Assembly (NCBI RefSeq): GCF_029603165.1 | Contig: NZ_JAQSVC010000004.1 | Location: 186,001 to 250,000 of the forward strand | DNA: 64,000 nt | DNA from: Galbibacter pacificus | GTDB taxonomy: Bacteria; Bacteroidota; Bacteroidia; Flavobacteriales; Flavobacteriaceae | Direction of reading: 5' to 3' | Shown here: positions 44,654-54,484 of the stretch, piece by piece | Layout: every line of letters begins with the position of its first letter | How positions within the stretch are numbered: the stretch's first letter is position 1 | Notes under the pieces: model-generated | What the model saw: only the letters and a program-made list of their open reading frames with translations | Databases searched by the model: none | Told to the model about the DNA's origin: nothing | Position numbers and translations under genes: made by a program

Positions 44654-45133
44654 TTATTTGGACGGCGATTTGTAAAAAATCTGCGTGTAATACAATGTCC
44701 CTTTGGCATCTTTTGCAACCGAAACTGCCGTATGTGTATAGTTGCCAATTATATTTTTATGATGCCCTTTACTGGAAATCCAACCCGATACAACCGATTG
44801 GGCATCCGGATAATTTTTGGCCACATTCTCTGAGACCGCTTCAGCCTGGGTAGATTTTGATAAAAGTGTTGCCCGACCTTCAAAATTATTATGGTTTATA
44901 TTTCCGGTACTTACCATATATTGGGTTTGCTCGGCAGCATATTTATAAATACTGGCATCGTATTCCAAACTGTTCAACCCCTCTTTGTTTCTATACTTGT
45001 TTACCTCATCGATAACGGCGGCTTCAAGCTCGGGATTGGTGTTGGCCGTAACATATTCCTGCTCCAATTCCCCCACTTCTTCATTAGAGCACGACAACAT
45101 TACAATGCATATTGCAAAAATATATTTTTTCAT
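44654..45133 (-). CDS. CAP/SCP-domain lipoprotein
   Basis: 159 residues. Lipobox MLSC (Cys15), then a CAP (cysteine-rich secretory/SCP) domain: VDEVNKYRNKEGL, NHNNF, SENVAKNY and a GHHKNIIG stretch with the conserved His and Glu residues. Bacterial CAP proteins bind metal or lipids in the envelope; no enzyme activity is established. Single gene. A hairpin-forming repeat lies just upstream of its start. Confidence 0.88.
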   Translation of the reverse strand: MKKYIFAICIVMLSCSNEEVGELEQEYVTANTNPELEAAVIDEVNKYRNKEGLNSLEYDASIYKYAAEQTQYMVSTGNINHNNFEGRATLLSKSTQAEAVSENVAKNYPDAQSVVSGWISSKGHHKNIIGNYTHTAVSVAKDAKGTLYYTQIFYKSPSK

Positions 45134-45135
45134 AC

Positions 45136-45164
45136 CTGATACGTTTTAAACGGTCATGTATCAG
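45136..45164. repeat. Inverted repeat at the CAP gene start
   Basis: CTGATAC (45136-45142) and GTATCAG (45158-45164) are perfect 7-bp arms 3 bp upstream of the CAP gene ATG; an inner CGTTTTAAACG palindrome partly overlaps the left arm. It may be a 5' leader hairpin or operator. Confidence 0.35.
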
Positions 45165-45299
45165 AAAAGGGGCCGTAAAATCTCATATTTCCTTTAAAGA
45201 ATTGAAATTATTCTTATAAAAGAAAAAGTAATGAAGTTGGGAAAAGAATTGGGAATAAACTATTTTAGTATCGTAATACCGTAAATATAACGAAGTTTC

Positions 45300-46367
45300 A
45301 TGAAAAATATTGCTAGTCTTTTTCTTCTGATATTGCTTTTTTCGTCCTGCAACCAAAAAACACCTTCAAATACTCAAAAACCTAGCCCAGCCCCAACCGA
45401 AGAAAGCAATAAAAGTAACTTCGGAATTGTTATTCACGGTGGTGCCGGTACTATTTTGAAAAAAAACATGACCGATTCGATGGAAACGGCCTACAAAGCA
45501 AAATTGGAAGAAGCCATAAAAACCGGTTATGCTATTTTGGAAAAAGGCGGGAGCAGCCTTGATGCAGTTCAAAAAACCATCAATGTTCTGGAAAATTCAC
45601 CCCTTTTTAATGCCGGGAAAGGAGCTGTCTTTACCAATGATGGAAAAAACGAGCTCGACGCTTCCATTATGGACGGCAAGACCCTAAACGCCGGAGCTGT
45701 TGCCGGGGTAACCACGGTAAAAAACCCTATCGACCTGGCCAGGGCCGTTATGGAAAATTCAGACCATGTAATGTTTGCAAGGGAAGGTGCCGAACAATTT
45801 GCAAAAGAACAGGGAATCGAGCTGGTTGACTCCTCTTATTTTTATACCGAAAACAGAATGAAAACCTTAAAACGGGCACAGGAAAGAGAAAAAGTAGCGC
45901 TTGACCATGATGACAAAACTGCTTTTTACGACCCATATGTTAAAGATGAAAAATTTGGGACTGTTGGCTGTGCCGCATTGGACAAAAATGGGAATCTTGC
46001 CGCTGGAACTTCGACTGGAGGAATGACCAATAAGCGCTGGGGGCGCGTGGGCGATTCACCAATTATTGGTGCGGGAACCTATGCAAACAATAAAACATGC
46101 GCTATTTCTTCTACCGGATGGGGCGAATACTTTATTCGTGGGGTTGTAGCTTACGATATTTCTGCCATGATGGAATATGGCGGGAAAAGTTTACAGGAAG
46201 CCGCCCAAACCGTTATTCAGCAAAAATTGCCGGAACTAGGTGGCGATGGCGGCATTATTGCCATAGACCATGAAGGAAATGTGGCCATGGAGTTTAATAC
46301 TGCCGGAATGTACCGTGCAACCATGAATGCCAAAGGCGAACTATACATCGGGGTTTATGGCGAATAA
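45300..46367 (+). CDS. Isoaspartyl peptidase/L-asparaginase (Ntn hydrolase), lipoprotein
   Basis: 355 residues. Lipobox FSSC (Cys17), a linker, and then the Ntn-hydrolase asparaginase domain: HGGAG (46-50), NAGKGAVF, a Thr221 nucleophile in GTVGCAALD that becomes the N-terminus of the beta chain after self-cleavage, and STGGMTNKRWGRVGDSPIIGAGTYA. It should hydrolyse isoaspartyl dipeptides and asparagine, at the outer surface or periplasm given the lipid anchor. Single gene. Confidence 0.92.
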   Translation: MKNIASLFLLILLFSSCNQKTPSNTQKPSPAPTEESNKSNFGIVIHGGAGTILKKNMTDSMETAYKAKLEEAIKTGYAILEKGGSSLDAVQKTINVLENSPLFNAGKGAVFTNDGKNELDASIMDGKTLNAGAVAGVTTVKNPIDLARAVMENSDHVMFAREGAEQFAKEQGIELVDSSYFYTENRMKTLKRAQEREKVALDHDDKTAFYDPYVKDEKFGTVGCAALDKNGNLAAGTSTGGMTNKRWGRVGDSPIIGAGTYANNKTCAISSTGWGEYFIRGVVAYDISAMMEYGGKSLQEAAQTVIQQKLPELGGDGGIIAIDHEGNVAMEFNTAGMYRATMNAKGELYIGVYGE

Positions 46368-46461
46368 AGCAAAACATACAGAACATTTATAAAAAAATCG
46401 ATTAATTAGAGGGTAAAAATATTTATTCTGATGTACTTTTACCTCATATAAAGCATTTTTT

Positions 46462-49400
46462 ATGTCAACCAAAAAAGTACTTTTCTTCCTATTGGCCATC
46501 TTACTTATTGGCTGTAAAAACAAAAAAGAGGACATCCAAGCACAAAAAGAAAATCTGTTTAAGTACAGGGCCTATATCTCTGACGTTTCCCCGGGGATTA
46601 TTTCGGCAAAAAGCGATGTCCGCGTAGTTTTAAAAAATCCGGTAAGCAGCCTAAAAGACAATATGGTCTTGGATGATGATATTTTAAAGGTATCTCCACA
46701 AACCAAAGGAAAAGTAATGGCCCTAAACAACCAGACCATTGCTTTTATTCCTGAAAAAGGTTTTAAACAAGACACCGAATATACTTTTTCGTTGGACCTT
46801 GAATCGCTTATCGACGACATTTCTTCAGACCTTGAAACGTTTACTTTCAAGGTAAAAACCTTTAAACAACAATTTAACATCACCACAGACAATCTCCAGT
46901 CGTACAACAAAGACTGGCAATACCTCAACGGGACCCTCCGCAGTAGTGATGTAATGAACCTTAAAACGGCCAAAAACCTGGTAACGGCCTATCAAAACGG
47001 CAAAGAACTCACCATTAAATTTGATGAAACCGTAAAAGAAGGAACGCAAATCCCTTTTAAAGTAGACAGCATTCAACGCTACGAAGAAGATTCTGAAATC
47101 GATATCCATTGGGACGGCAACAATGTAAAAATCCATGACAAAGGAGATGCCGTAATTAAAATTCCCGGGAAAAACAATTTCACCATTATAGACATAAACA
47201 CATATGAAGGCGAAAACCAATACCTGGAAATAAACTTTTCCGATCCGCTTAAAAAATCTCAAAATGTAAAAGGGCTTGTAACACTTGAAAATGCAGACGA
47301 TTTAAAATTTATTATCGATGGTAATATTTTAAAGGTATATCCACAACAGCAAATAAAAGGCAGTGTAAACCTAAGTGTCTTTCAAGGAATTGAAAGTACC
47401 GATGGTTACAAGCTAAAAAACATTTTTAGTGAAAAAGTTGCCTTCGAGCAGCTAAAGCCTCAAGTAAGGCTTCTTAGCAGTGGCAATATCCTGCCTTCTT
47501 CAAATAACTTAAAAATAAATTTTGAGGCCGTAAACCTAAAAGCGGTAGATGTTACGGTTATTAAAATATACAAAAACAATATCTTGCAGTTTCTTCAGAA
47601 TAACGACTTAAATGGTACGGGAAACCTGAGGAGCGTAGCAAGACCAATTGCCAGAAAGGCGCTTCAGCTACAGAGCAACCTTACCAAAAATACCGGAAAT
47701 TGGCGGGCTTATGCCATCGATTTAAGAGAACTTATTAACCCCGACCCAGGAGCCATTTACCGCGTAGAATTTTCCTTTGGAAGAAAATACAGCGCTTATT
47801 CATGTACAGACCCCGAAGACAAAGAGTCTTTTGAACTGAATGATTTTGAAGATTTTGATGAAGAAATGGCCTCCACCAATCAATGGAACCCCACAGACGA
47901 TTCTTATTATTACGATGATTATTACTACGATTATAACTGGGACGAAAGAGAAGATCCGTGCAGCAATTCTTATTATTACGACAAAACGATAAAAACAAAT
48001 GTAATTGCCAGCGATATTGGACTTACCGTGAAAAAGGGGAAAAACGAAAGTTATTTTGTAAGTGCCAATGATATTGTAACTACAAATCCGTTGCCAGGCA
48101 CCAAAGTTACCTTTTACAATTACCAGCAACAGCCTATTGGATACGTAATTACCGAAACATCGGGAACTTCTATTTTTGATTCCGAAACTCCTGCCTATTT
48201 TGCAATTGCAGAACGAAACAAACAAAAAACATACATTAAGCTAAACGACGGGAACGCCTTATCGGTAAGTAAATTTGATGTTTCCGGTGCCGAGCTTCAA
48301 AAAGGGCTTAAAGGCTTTATATATGGCGAGCGTGGTGTATGGCGCCCTGGCGATACCTTGTTCCTTAATTTTATCCTGAACGATAAAAACAGCCCCATTC
48401 CAGCATCGCATCCGGTAAAATTCGAGCTTACCGACCCTTATGGAAAAATTGTCCATAAAGAAATAAAAAACAGCAGCATTGGCGGGTTCTATAATTTCAA
48501 AGTGGTAACCAGCCCCAATGCCCCAACCGGAAATTGGCTGGCCAAAATACAAGTGGGAGGCGCCTCGTTCTCTAAAAGCCTAAAAATTGAAACCATCAAG
48601 CCAAACCGCTTAAAAATAAAGGTCGATTTTGAAGATGAAATTTTAAGTCCGCAAAAACCCATTAACGGCAACATGGCGGTAATATGGTTGCACGGTGCCA
48701 TTGCCAAAAATTTAAAAAGTGATATCCAAACAAGGTTTACCGCTACAAAAACTACTTTTGACGGGTACCCGAATTATGTTTTTGACGACCCCACGCGCAA
48801 GTTCAACACAGAAGACCAGACCGTTTTTGACGGCAAAATAAATGCCGAAGGAAAAGCCAGCTTTAACCTTGTGCCACAATTAAAAGGAAAAGCTCCCGGA
48901 ATGCTTAAAACCACTTTTATTACCAAAGTTTATGAAGATGGAGGGGATTTTAGTACCGACGTATTTTCTAAAACCTATTCCCCATACAGCACATACGTTG
49001 GTCTTAGGGTTCCCGATGGCGATGCTAGAAGAAATATGCTTTTAACAGATAAAAAACACACTTTTGAAGTGGCAACCGTTGACAAAGACGGAAAACCAAA
49101 AGCAGTAAAAAATATTAAAGTATCCATCTATAAAATAGACTGGCGCTGGTGGTGGGATACTTCAGAAGATAACCTCTCCAGTTTCAACGGAAGCAATTAC
49201 CAAGATGAAGTTTTTACCTCAACATTCAATACGGATGCCAATGGAAAAGCCAATTTTAAATTCGAATTAAAATATCCTGAATGGGGGCGCTATTTGGTAC
49301 GCATAGAAGACCCCGAAAGTGGTCATGCCACTGGAGAAACAGTTTATTTTGATTGGCCGGGATGGGCGGGAAAATCCAAAAACCAAGACCCAGAAGCAGC

Positions 49401-51993
49401 AACCATGCTTGTTTTTTCTTCTGATAAAGATACCTACAACGTTGGGGAAAAAGCAACGGTTATTTTTCCTTCAAGTGAAGGCGGTAGAGCTTTGGTAACC
49501 GTAGAAAACGGAAGCGAAGTGCTTAAATCCATGTGGGTAATCCCTGAAAAAGACGAAACTAAATTTGAATTGCCGATTGAAGAATTATATACTCCGAACA
49601 TTTATATACACATTTCGTTAATCCAACCCCATGCTTCTACGGTAAACGATGCCCCCATTCGTATGTATGGTGTAATTCCGATAACGGTTAACAACCCGGA
49701 AACAATTTTAAAGCCTACCATTACCATGCCCAATAGTTTGAAACCGGAAGAACGTTTTAAAATTAAGGTCGGCGAAAGCAACAACAAGCCAATGACATAT
49801 ACCATTGCCGTTGTAGACGAAGGGCTGCTGGACCTAACCCGTTTTAAAACTCCAAATCCGTGGGATACCTTTTTTGCCCGGGAGGCTTTAGGCGTAAAAA
49901 CCTGGGATGTATACGATGATATTATTGGCGCATTTGGTGGCCGTATCGATCAAATTTTCAGTATTGGTGGAGATGGCATGGCTGCTGGGGCAAAAAACAA
50001 AAAAGCCAACCGGTTCAAACCCATGGTGGTATATTTAGGCCCCTATCAGTTAAAAGAAGGTGAAACAAATACACATACCATTAGCGTTCCAAAATATATT
50101 GGTTCGGTAAGGACAATGGTAATTGCTGGAAATATTAGTGAAAATGCCTACGGAATTACCGAAAAAACAACGCCTGTAAAAAAACCATTAATGGTATTGG
50201 CTTCGGCACCAAGAAAAATTACGCCCAAAGAAACAGTTACTTTACCGGTAACGGTTTTTGCCATGGAAAAAAACATTAAAAATGTGACCGTGAGCATTAA
50301 AAAGAACAAAGCCTATAAGATTATTGGCGAAAGTAGTAAAACTATTTCTTTTAGCCAGCCCGATGAACAAATGGTGTATTTTGATGTACAGGTAAATCAA
50401 ATTACAGGTATTGGCGAAGTAGAGGTCCAAGCCACTTCCAACGGAGAAAAGGCTTCGTATAAATTAGAACTGGATGTGGTAAATCCAAATCCGTTTACAA
50501 CTTCCGTAAAGGATATCACTTTAGAAGCAGGTGCCAAACAAGAATTTGCCCTAGAAACTTTTGGGATTGATGGCAGTAACAGTGCACAAATAGAATTTTC
50601 TACGCTTCCGCCCATGAATTTCACGGGCCGTTTGCAATACCTCATTCAATACCCGCACGGATGTGTTGAGCAGACAACGTCTTCTGTTTTTCCACAACTA
50701 TATTTGAACGATATTTTTGATTTGACCTTTGATAAGAAAAAGAAAGTTCAGCAAAATATTGAAAAAGCAATCAATAGGTTGAGCAATTTCCAGTTGCCAA
50801 ATGGCGGTTTTTCGTATTGGATGGGACAAAACCAAGCCAATGAATGGGGAACATCGTACGCCGGACATTTTTTGTTGGAAGCCGAACAAAAAGGATATGT
50901 GCTTCCCATTGGTTTTAAATCGAAATGGACACAATACCAACAACAACTGGCAAAACAATGGCGAAACTCCGATTACAGCTCGAGCCTTAACCAAGCATAC
51001 CGGCTTTATACATTGGCTCTGGCAGGAAACCCCGACGTTTCTTCCATGAACCGCTTACGGGAAACACCTAGCATCTCTAATGAAGCCAAGCATAGATTGG
51101 CAGCTGCATATGCCCTTATTGGCCAACAACAGGCAGCTACATCTATTTTTAAAGAGGCAAATATTAGCTTCGAGCCTGTTAAATACGATTATTACACATA
51201 TGGTTCTACCGAAAGAAATGAAGCCATGGCACTAGAAACCCTTGTGCTCCTTAAAAATAAAAACGAAGCACAGCAAATAGCCAAGACCGTGGCCAAGAAC
51301 CTGGCATCTCAAAAATGGATGAGCACCCAAACCACTGCATATTGTTTGCTTTCCATGGCTAAGTTTGCCGAATATATAGGAGGAAAAGGCATTACTGCAT
51401 CGTTTACGGTAAATGGTAGTAACAATAAGGTAGAAACCGAAAAGGTATTGGCAAACAGAGCACTTGAAATCCATAAGGGGAGCAATCCCGTCAACATAGA
51501 AAACAAAAAAGACGGAACCCTGTTTGTACGTGTAATCTCTACCGGAAAACTCCCTGTTGGGGAAGAAAAAACAGAACAACGCAACCTTAAAGCAATTGTA
51601 GCATATAAAGGCCGCGATGGTAAAAACATTGCTATAGATAAACTTACACAAGGCACAAATTTTATTGCCGAGGTAACCATTACCAATGCCAAGGGCGATG
51701 CCATAAAGGATGTTGCCCTTACAGAAATATTCCCTAGCGGATGGGAAATTGTAAACACCCGTTTTACCGATTTTGGTTCTTTTGCCGACAACGATGCAAA
51801 TTATACCGATATAAGAGACGACCGTTCCAATTTCTATTTTGACCTCAAAGGGAACGAAAGTAAAACATTCCGTATTTTGTTAAATGCATCATATTTAGGC
51901 AAGTACTATTTACCGGGAATACAATGCGAAGCTATGTACGACAATGATTTTATGGTAAGAACACAAGGTAAATGGGTAGAAGTAGTTCAATAA
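46462..51993 (+). CDS. Alpha-2-macroglobulin family protein, lipoprotein
   Basis: 1843 residues. Lipobox LIGC (Cys18). A run of Ig-like macroglobulin domains, then the MG2/MG and A2M domains, and the thioester motif GCVEQ with Cys1401 and Gln1404 intact, so a covalent trap is possible. A Tyr/Asp-rich insert lies at about 478-500. Bacterial A2Ms trap proteases in the periplasm or at the surface. The next gene, 34 bp away, is PBP1C, the usual yfhM-pbpC pairing for repair of envelope damage. Confidence 0.92.
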   Translation: MSTKKVLFFLLAILLIGCKNKKEDIQAQKENLFKYRAYISDVSPGIISAKSDVRVVLKNPVSSLKDNMVLDDDILKVSPQTKGKVMALNNQTIAFIPEKGFKQDTEYTFSLDLESLIDDISSDLETFTFKVKTFKQQFNITTDNLQSYNKDWQYLNGTLRSSDVMNLKTAKNLVTAYQNGKELTIKFDETVKEGTQIPFKVDSIQRYEEDSEIDIHWDGNNVKIHDKGDAVIKIPGKNNFTIIDINTYEGENQYLEINFSDPLKKSQNVKGLVTLENADDLKFIIDGNILKVYPQQQIKGSVNLSVFQGIESTDGYKLKNIFSEKVAFEQLKPQVRLLSSGNILPSSNNLKINFEAVNLKAVDVTVIKIYKNNILQFLQNNDLNGTGNLRSVARPIARKALQLQSNLTKNTGNWRAYAIDLRELINPDPGAIYRVEFSFGRKYSAYSCTDPEDKESFELNDFEDFDEEMASTNQWNPTDDSYYYDDYYYDYNWDEREDPCSNSYYYDKTIKTNVIASDIGLTVKKGKNESYFVSANDIVTTNPLPGTKVTFYNYQQQPIGYVITETSGTSIFDSETPAYFAIAERNKQKTYIKLNDGNALSVSKFDVSGAELQKGLKGFIYGERGVWRPGDTLFLNFILNDKNSPIPASHPVKFELTDPYGKIVHKEIKNSSIGGFYNFKVVTSPNAPTGNWLAKIQVGGASFSKSLKIETIKPNRLKIKVDFEDEILSPQKPINGNMAVIWLHGAIAKNLKSDIQTRFTATKTTFDGYPNYVFDDPTRKFNTEDQTVFDGKINAEGKASFNLVPQLKGKAPGMLKTTFITKVYEDGGDFSTDVFSKTYSPYSTYVGLRVPDGDARRNMLLTDKKHTFEVATVDKDGKPKAVKNIKVSIYKIDWRWWWDTSEDNLSSFNGSNYQDEVFTSTFNTDANGKANFKFELKYPEWGRYLVRIEDPESGHATGETVYFDWPGWAGKSKNQDPEAATMLVFSSDKDTYNVGEKATVIFPSSEGGRALVTVENGSEVLKSMWVIPEKDETKFELPIEELYTPNIYIHISLIQPHASTVNDAPIRMYGVIPITVNNPETILKPTITMPNSLKPEERFKIKVGESNNKPMTYTIAVVDEGLLDLTRFKTPNPWDTFFAREALGVKTWDVYDDIIGAFGGRIDQIFSIGGDGMAAGAKNKKANRFKPMVVYLGPYQLKEGETNTHTISVPKYIGSVRTMVIAGNISENAYGITEKTTPVKKPLMVLASAPRKITPKETVTLPVTVFAMEKNIKNVTVSIKKNKAYKIIGESSKTISFSQPDEQMVYFDVQVNQITGIGEVEVQATSNGEKASYKLELDVVNPNPFTTSVKDITLEAGAKQEFALETFGIDGSNSAQIEFSTLPPMNFTGRLQYLIQYPHGCVEQTTSSVFPQLYLNDIFDLTFDKKKKVQQNIEKAINRLSNFQLPNGGFSYWMGQNQANEWGTSYAGHFLLEAEQKGYVLPIGFKSKWTQYQQQLAKQWRNSDYSSSLNQAYRLYTLALAGNPDVSSMNRLRETPSISNEAKHRLAAAYALIGQQQAATSIFKEANISFEPVKYDYYTYGSTERNEAMALETLVLLKNKNEAQQIAKTVAKNLASQKWMSTQTTAYCLLSMAKFAEYIGGKGITASFTVNGSNNKVETEKVLANRALEIHKGSNPVNIENKKDGTLFVRVISTGKLPVGEEKTEQRNLKAIVAYKGRDGKNIAIDKLTQGTNFIAEVTITNAKGDAIKDVALTEIFPSGWEIVNTRFTDFGSFADNDANYTDIRDDRSNFYFDLKGNESKTFRILLNASYLGKYYLPGIQCEAMYDNDFMVRTQGKWVEVVQ

Positions 51994-52027
51994 AATTCAG
52001 CTGGCAATAAGAAATTGAACTTAAAAA

Positions 52028-54406
52028 ATGAGGGCATTTATAAAACAACTTCTTAGCGATATTGGCAAGTTATTATTTGTAAAGCATCGCATAAAAAGTA
52101 TTGCCGTTATAGTTTTGCTTGTATGCTATTATTTTTGCCTTCCAAAAGTACTTTTTACCGATTCCACATCTACGGTTATAGAAAGTGAAGATGGTCAATT
52201 ATTAGGTGCCAGAATTGCCGATGACGAGCAATGGCGCTTCCCGATAAGCGACACTCTGCCTGAAAAATTCAAACAATGCATTATACAGTTTGAAGATGGG
52301 TATTTTTACAGCCACCCCGGGTTTAATCCGGCATCTATTGCAAAAGCCCTGTATGCCAATATAAAGTCGGGAAAAATTGTACGTGGCGGAAGTACCCTTA
52401 CCCAACAAGTTATTAGGCTTTCCCGGGAAGGAAAACAGCGGACCTATTTTGAAAAATTCATTGAGTTGATACAAGCTACGCGCCTTGAAATAAAGTATAC
52501 AAAAGATGAAATTTTAAACCTCTATGCGGCACATGCCCCGTTTGGAGGAAATGTGGTAGGACTGGAAGTTGCTTCTTGGCGTTATTTTGGGGTGGCTCCA
52601 AGTAGGCTTTCCTGGGCAGAAAGTGCAACATTGGCCGTATTACCAAATGCCCCTTCATTAATTTATCCCGGAAAAAACAAAAAGCGGTTGCTTAAAAAAA
52701 GAAACCGGTTATTAGAAAAACTATACCAAGAAAATATTATAGACTCGTTAACGTTCCGCTTAGCTATTACGGAAGTACTTCCGCAAAAACCTTATCCTTT
52801 GCCCCAAGAAGCCCCGCATTTTTTACAATTCGCCTCCTCTAAATATAAAGGAAAAAAATTAAGGTCAAGCATCAATTATACGCTTCAAAAACAGGTAAAT
52901 AACATTGTAAAAAGGCATTACGAGGTGCTTAAACAAAACCAGGTATACAATATTGGCGTTTTGGTCCTTGATATAGAAACACGAAAAGTCCTTGCCTATG
53001 TTGGCAATGCCCCCACTACCAAAAGGCATCAAAAAGATGTAGATGTAATTCAGGCACCCCGTAGTACGGGAAGCATTTTAAAACCCTTTTTATATGCAGC
53101 CATGCTTGATAGCGGCGAATTATTGCCCAACACCTTGGTTGCCGACATACCTACACAAATTGCAGGTTACAGCCCAAAAAATTATAACGAACAGTATTCG
53201 GGGGCAGTGCAAGCAAAAAAAGCATTGGCAAAATCGCTCAATGTTCCCGCGGTTCGCCTTTTACAGGAATACGGATTGGATAAGTTTAGGGAGCAACTAT
53301 ATGCCTTTAAACAAAAAGACATTGACAAACCTGCCGATTATTATGGTCTATCCCTCATTCTGGGCGGGGCCGAAAGCAATTTGTGGGATTTGTGCAAGGC
53401 CTATGCCGGGATTGCTTCAACGGTAAACCATTATACCGGAACATCCAGTGAATATTATTCAAATGAATTTATAGAGCCAGTATTCCTTCAGCAAGGAAAA
53501 GCAGATTTTGGTACGCTTCAAATGGAAAAACCAATTTTTGATGCCGGCAGTTTTTTTTTAACCTTAAATGCCCTAAAAGAGGTAAACCGTCCCGAAGGCG
53601 ATGAAGCCTGGGAGTTTTTCGATTCTTCTAAAGAAATTGCATGGAAAACAGGCACCAGCTACGGAAACCGTGATGCATGGGCAATAGGAGTTACAAAAAA
53701 ATATGCGGTTGGTATTTGGGTTGGCAATGCCGATGGTGAGGGCAGGCCATTATTAACCGGCATCAACAGCGCAGCCCCTATTCTTTTTGACGTTTTTGAT
53801 ATTTTACCGCAAACCGCATGGTTTACAACCCCTTTTGATGCCTTAACAGAAGTAACCGTTTGCCAGAATAGCGGCTTTTTGGCCTCGCCCATCTGCCCAG
53901 CCAAAAAACTACAAGTGCCCAATTTTGGCACAAGGTTTAAGGTTTGCCCCTATCACCAACTGGTACATCTGGACCAACAAAGGCAATTTCGCGTGAACGC
54001 TTCTTGCTATCCCATGGAAAAAATGATTACAGAACCTTGGTTTAAACTTCCGCCGTTAATGGAATATTATTACAAAAACACCAACGCCAATTATAAAAGT
54101 CTGCCGCCCGTAAAATTTGGTTGCCAAAACAACGACGAAAATTTATTGGATTTTATATACCCAAAAAACCATAGCAAGATTGTACTTACCAAAAATTTTA
54201 AAGGAAAGACAAACGAACTTATTTGCAGGATTGCGCATCCAAAAAGCAATGCCATTGTATTTTGGTATTTAGACGAAACCTATATTGGGGAAACAAAAAC
54301 ATTTCACGAAGTGGCAATACTCCCTGCCCCCGGAAAACATACAATAACCGTTATAGACTCTTTTGGGAACGAAAAAAGCATTTCTATTGAAGTTGATAGA
54401 ACATAA
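52028..54406 (+). CDS. pbpC: Penicillin-binding protein 1C
   Basis: 792 residues. TM anchor (about 20-40), GT51 transglycosylase domain with the catalytic Glu89 (FEDGYFY) and GGSTLTQQ, a transpeptidase domain with S349-I-L-K352 (SxxK), and KTGTS at 540-544, then a C-terminal BiPBP_C domain with several Cys. It polymerises and cross-links peptidoglycan. Paired with the macroglobulin gene upstream. Confidence 0.95.
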   Translation: MRAFIKQLLSDIGKLLFVKHRIKSIAVIVLLVCYYFCLPKVLFTDSTSTVIESEDGQLLGARIADDEQWRFPISDTLPEKFKQCIIQFEDGYFYSHPGFNPASIAKALYANIKSGKIVRGGSTLTQQVIRLSREGKQRTYFEKFIELIQATRLEIKYTKDEILNLYAAHAPFGGNVVGLEVASWRYFGVAPSRLSWAESATLAVLPNAPSLIYPGKNKKRLLKKRNRLLEKLYQENIIDSLTFRLAITEVLPQKPYPLPQEAPHFLQFASSKYKGKKLRSSINYTLQKQVNNIVKRHYEVLKQNQVYNIGVLVLDIETRKVLAYVGNAPTTKRHQKDVDVIQAPRSTGSILKPFLYAAMLDSGELLPNTLVADIPTQIAGYSPKNYNEQYSGAVQAKKALAKSLNVPAVRLLQEYGLDKFREQLYAFKQKDIDKPADYYGLSLILGGAESNLWDLCKAYAGIASTVNHYTGTSSEYYSNEFIEPVFLQQGKADFGTLQMEKPIFDAGSFFLTLNALKEVNRPEGDEAWEFFDSSKEIAWKTGTSYGNRDAWAIGVTKKYAVGIWVGNADGEGRPLLTGINSAAPILFDVFDILPQTAWFTTPFDALTEVTVCQNSGFLASPICPAKKLQVPNFGTRFKVCPYHQLVHLDQQRQFRVNASCYPMEKMITEPWFKLPPLMEYYYKNTNANYKSLPPVKFGCQNNDENLLDFIYPKNHSKIVLTKNFKGKTNELICRIAHPKSNAIVFWYLDETYIGETKTFHEVAILPAPGKHTITVIDSFGNEKSISIEVDRT

Positions 54407-54484
54407 AAACTTTCTTTTGCACCACTTATCGAAACACGTTTAGTGCGCAAAAATTTGTAACTTTCATACCGTAAAAAACTGTAA

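Noticed and set aside
47880-47965. Frameshift or sequencing error at the Tyr/Asp-rich stretch of the macroglobulin
   Set aside because: The frame remains open and the flanking sequences are consistent with the same protein.
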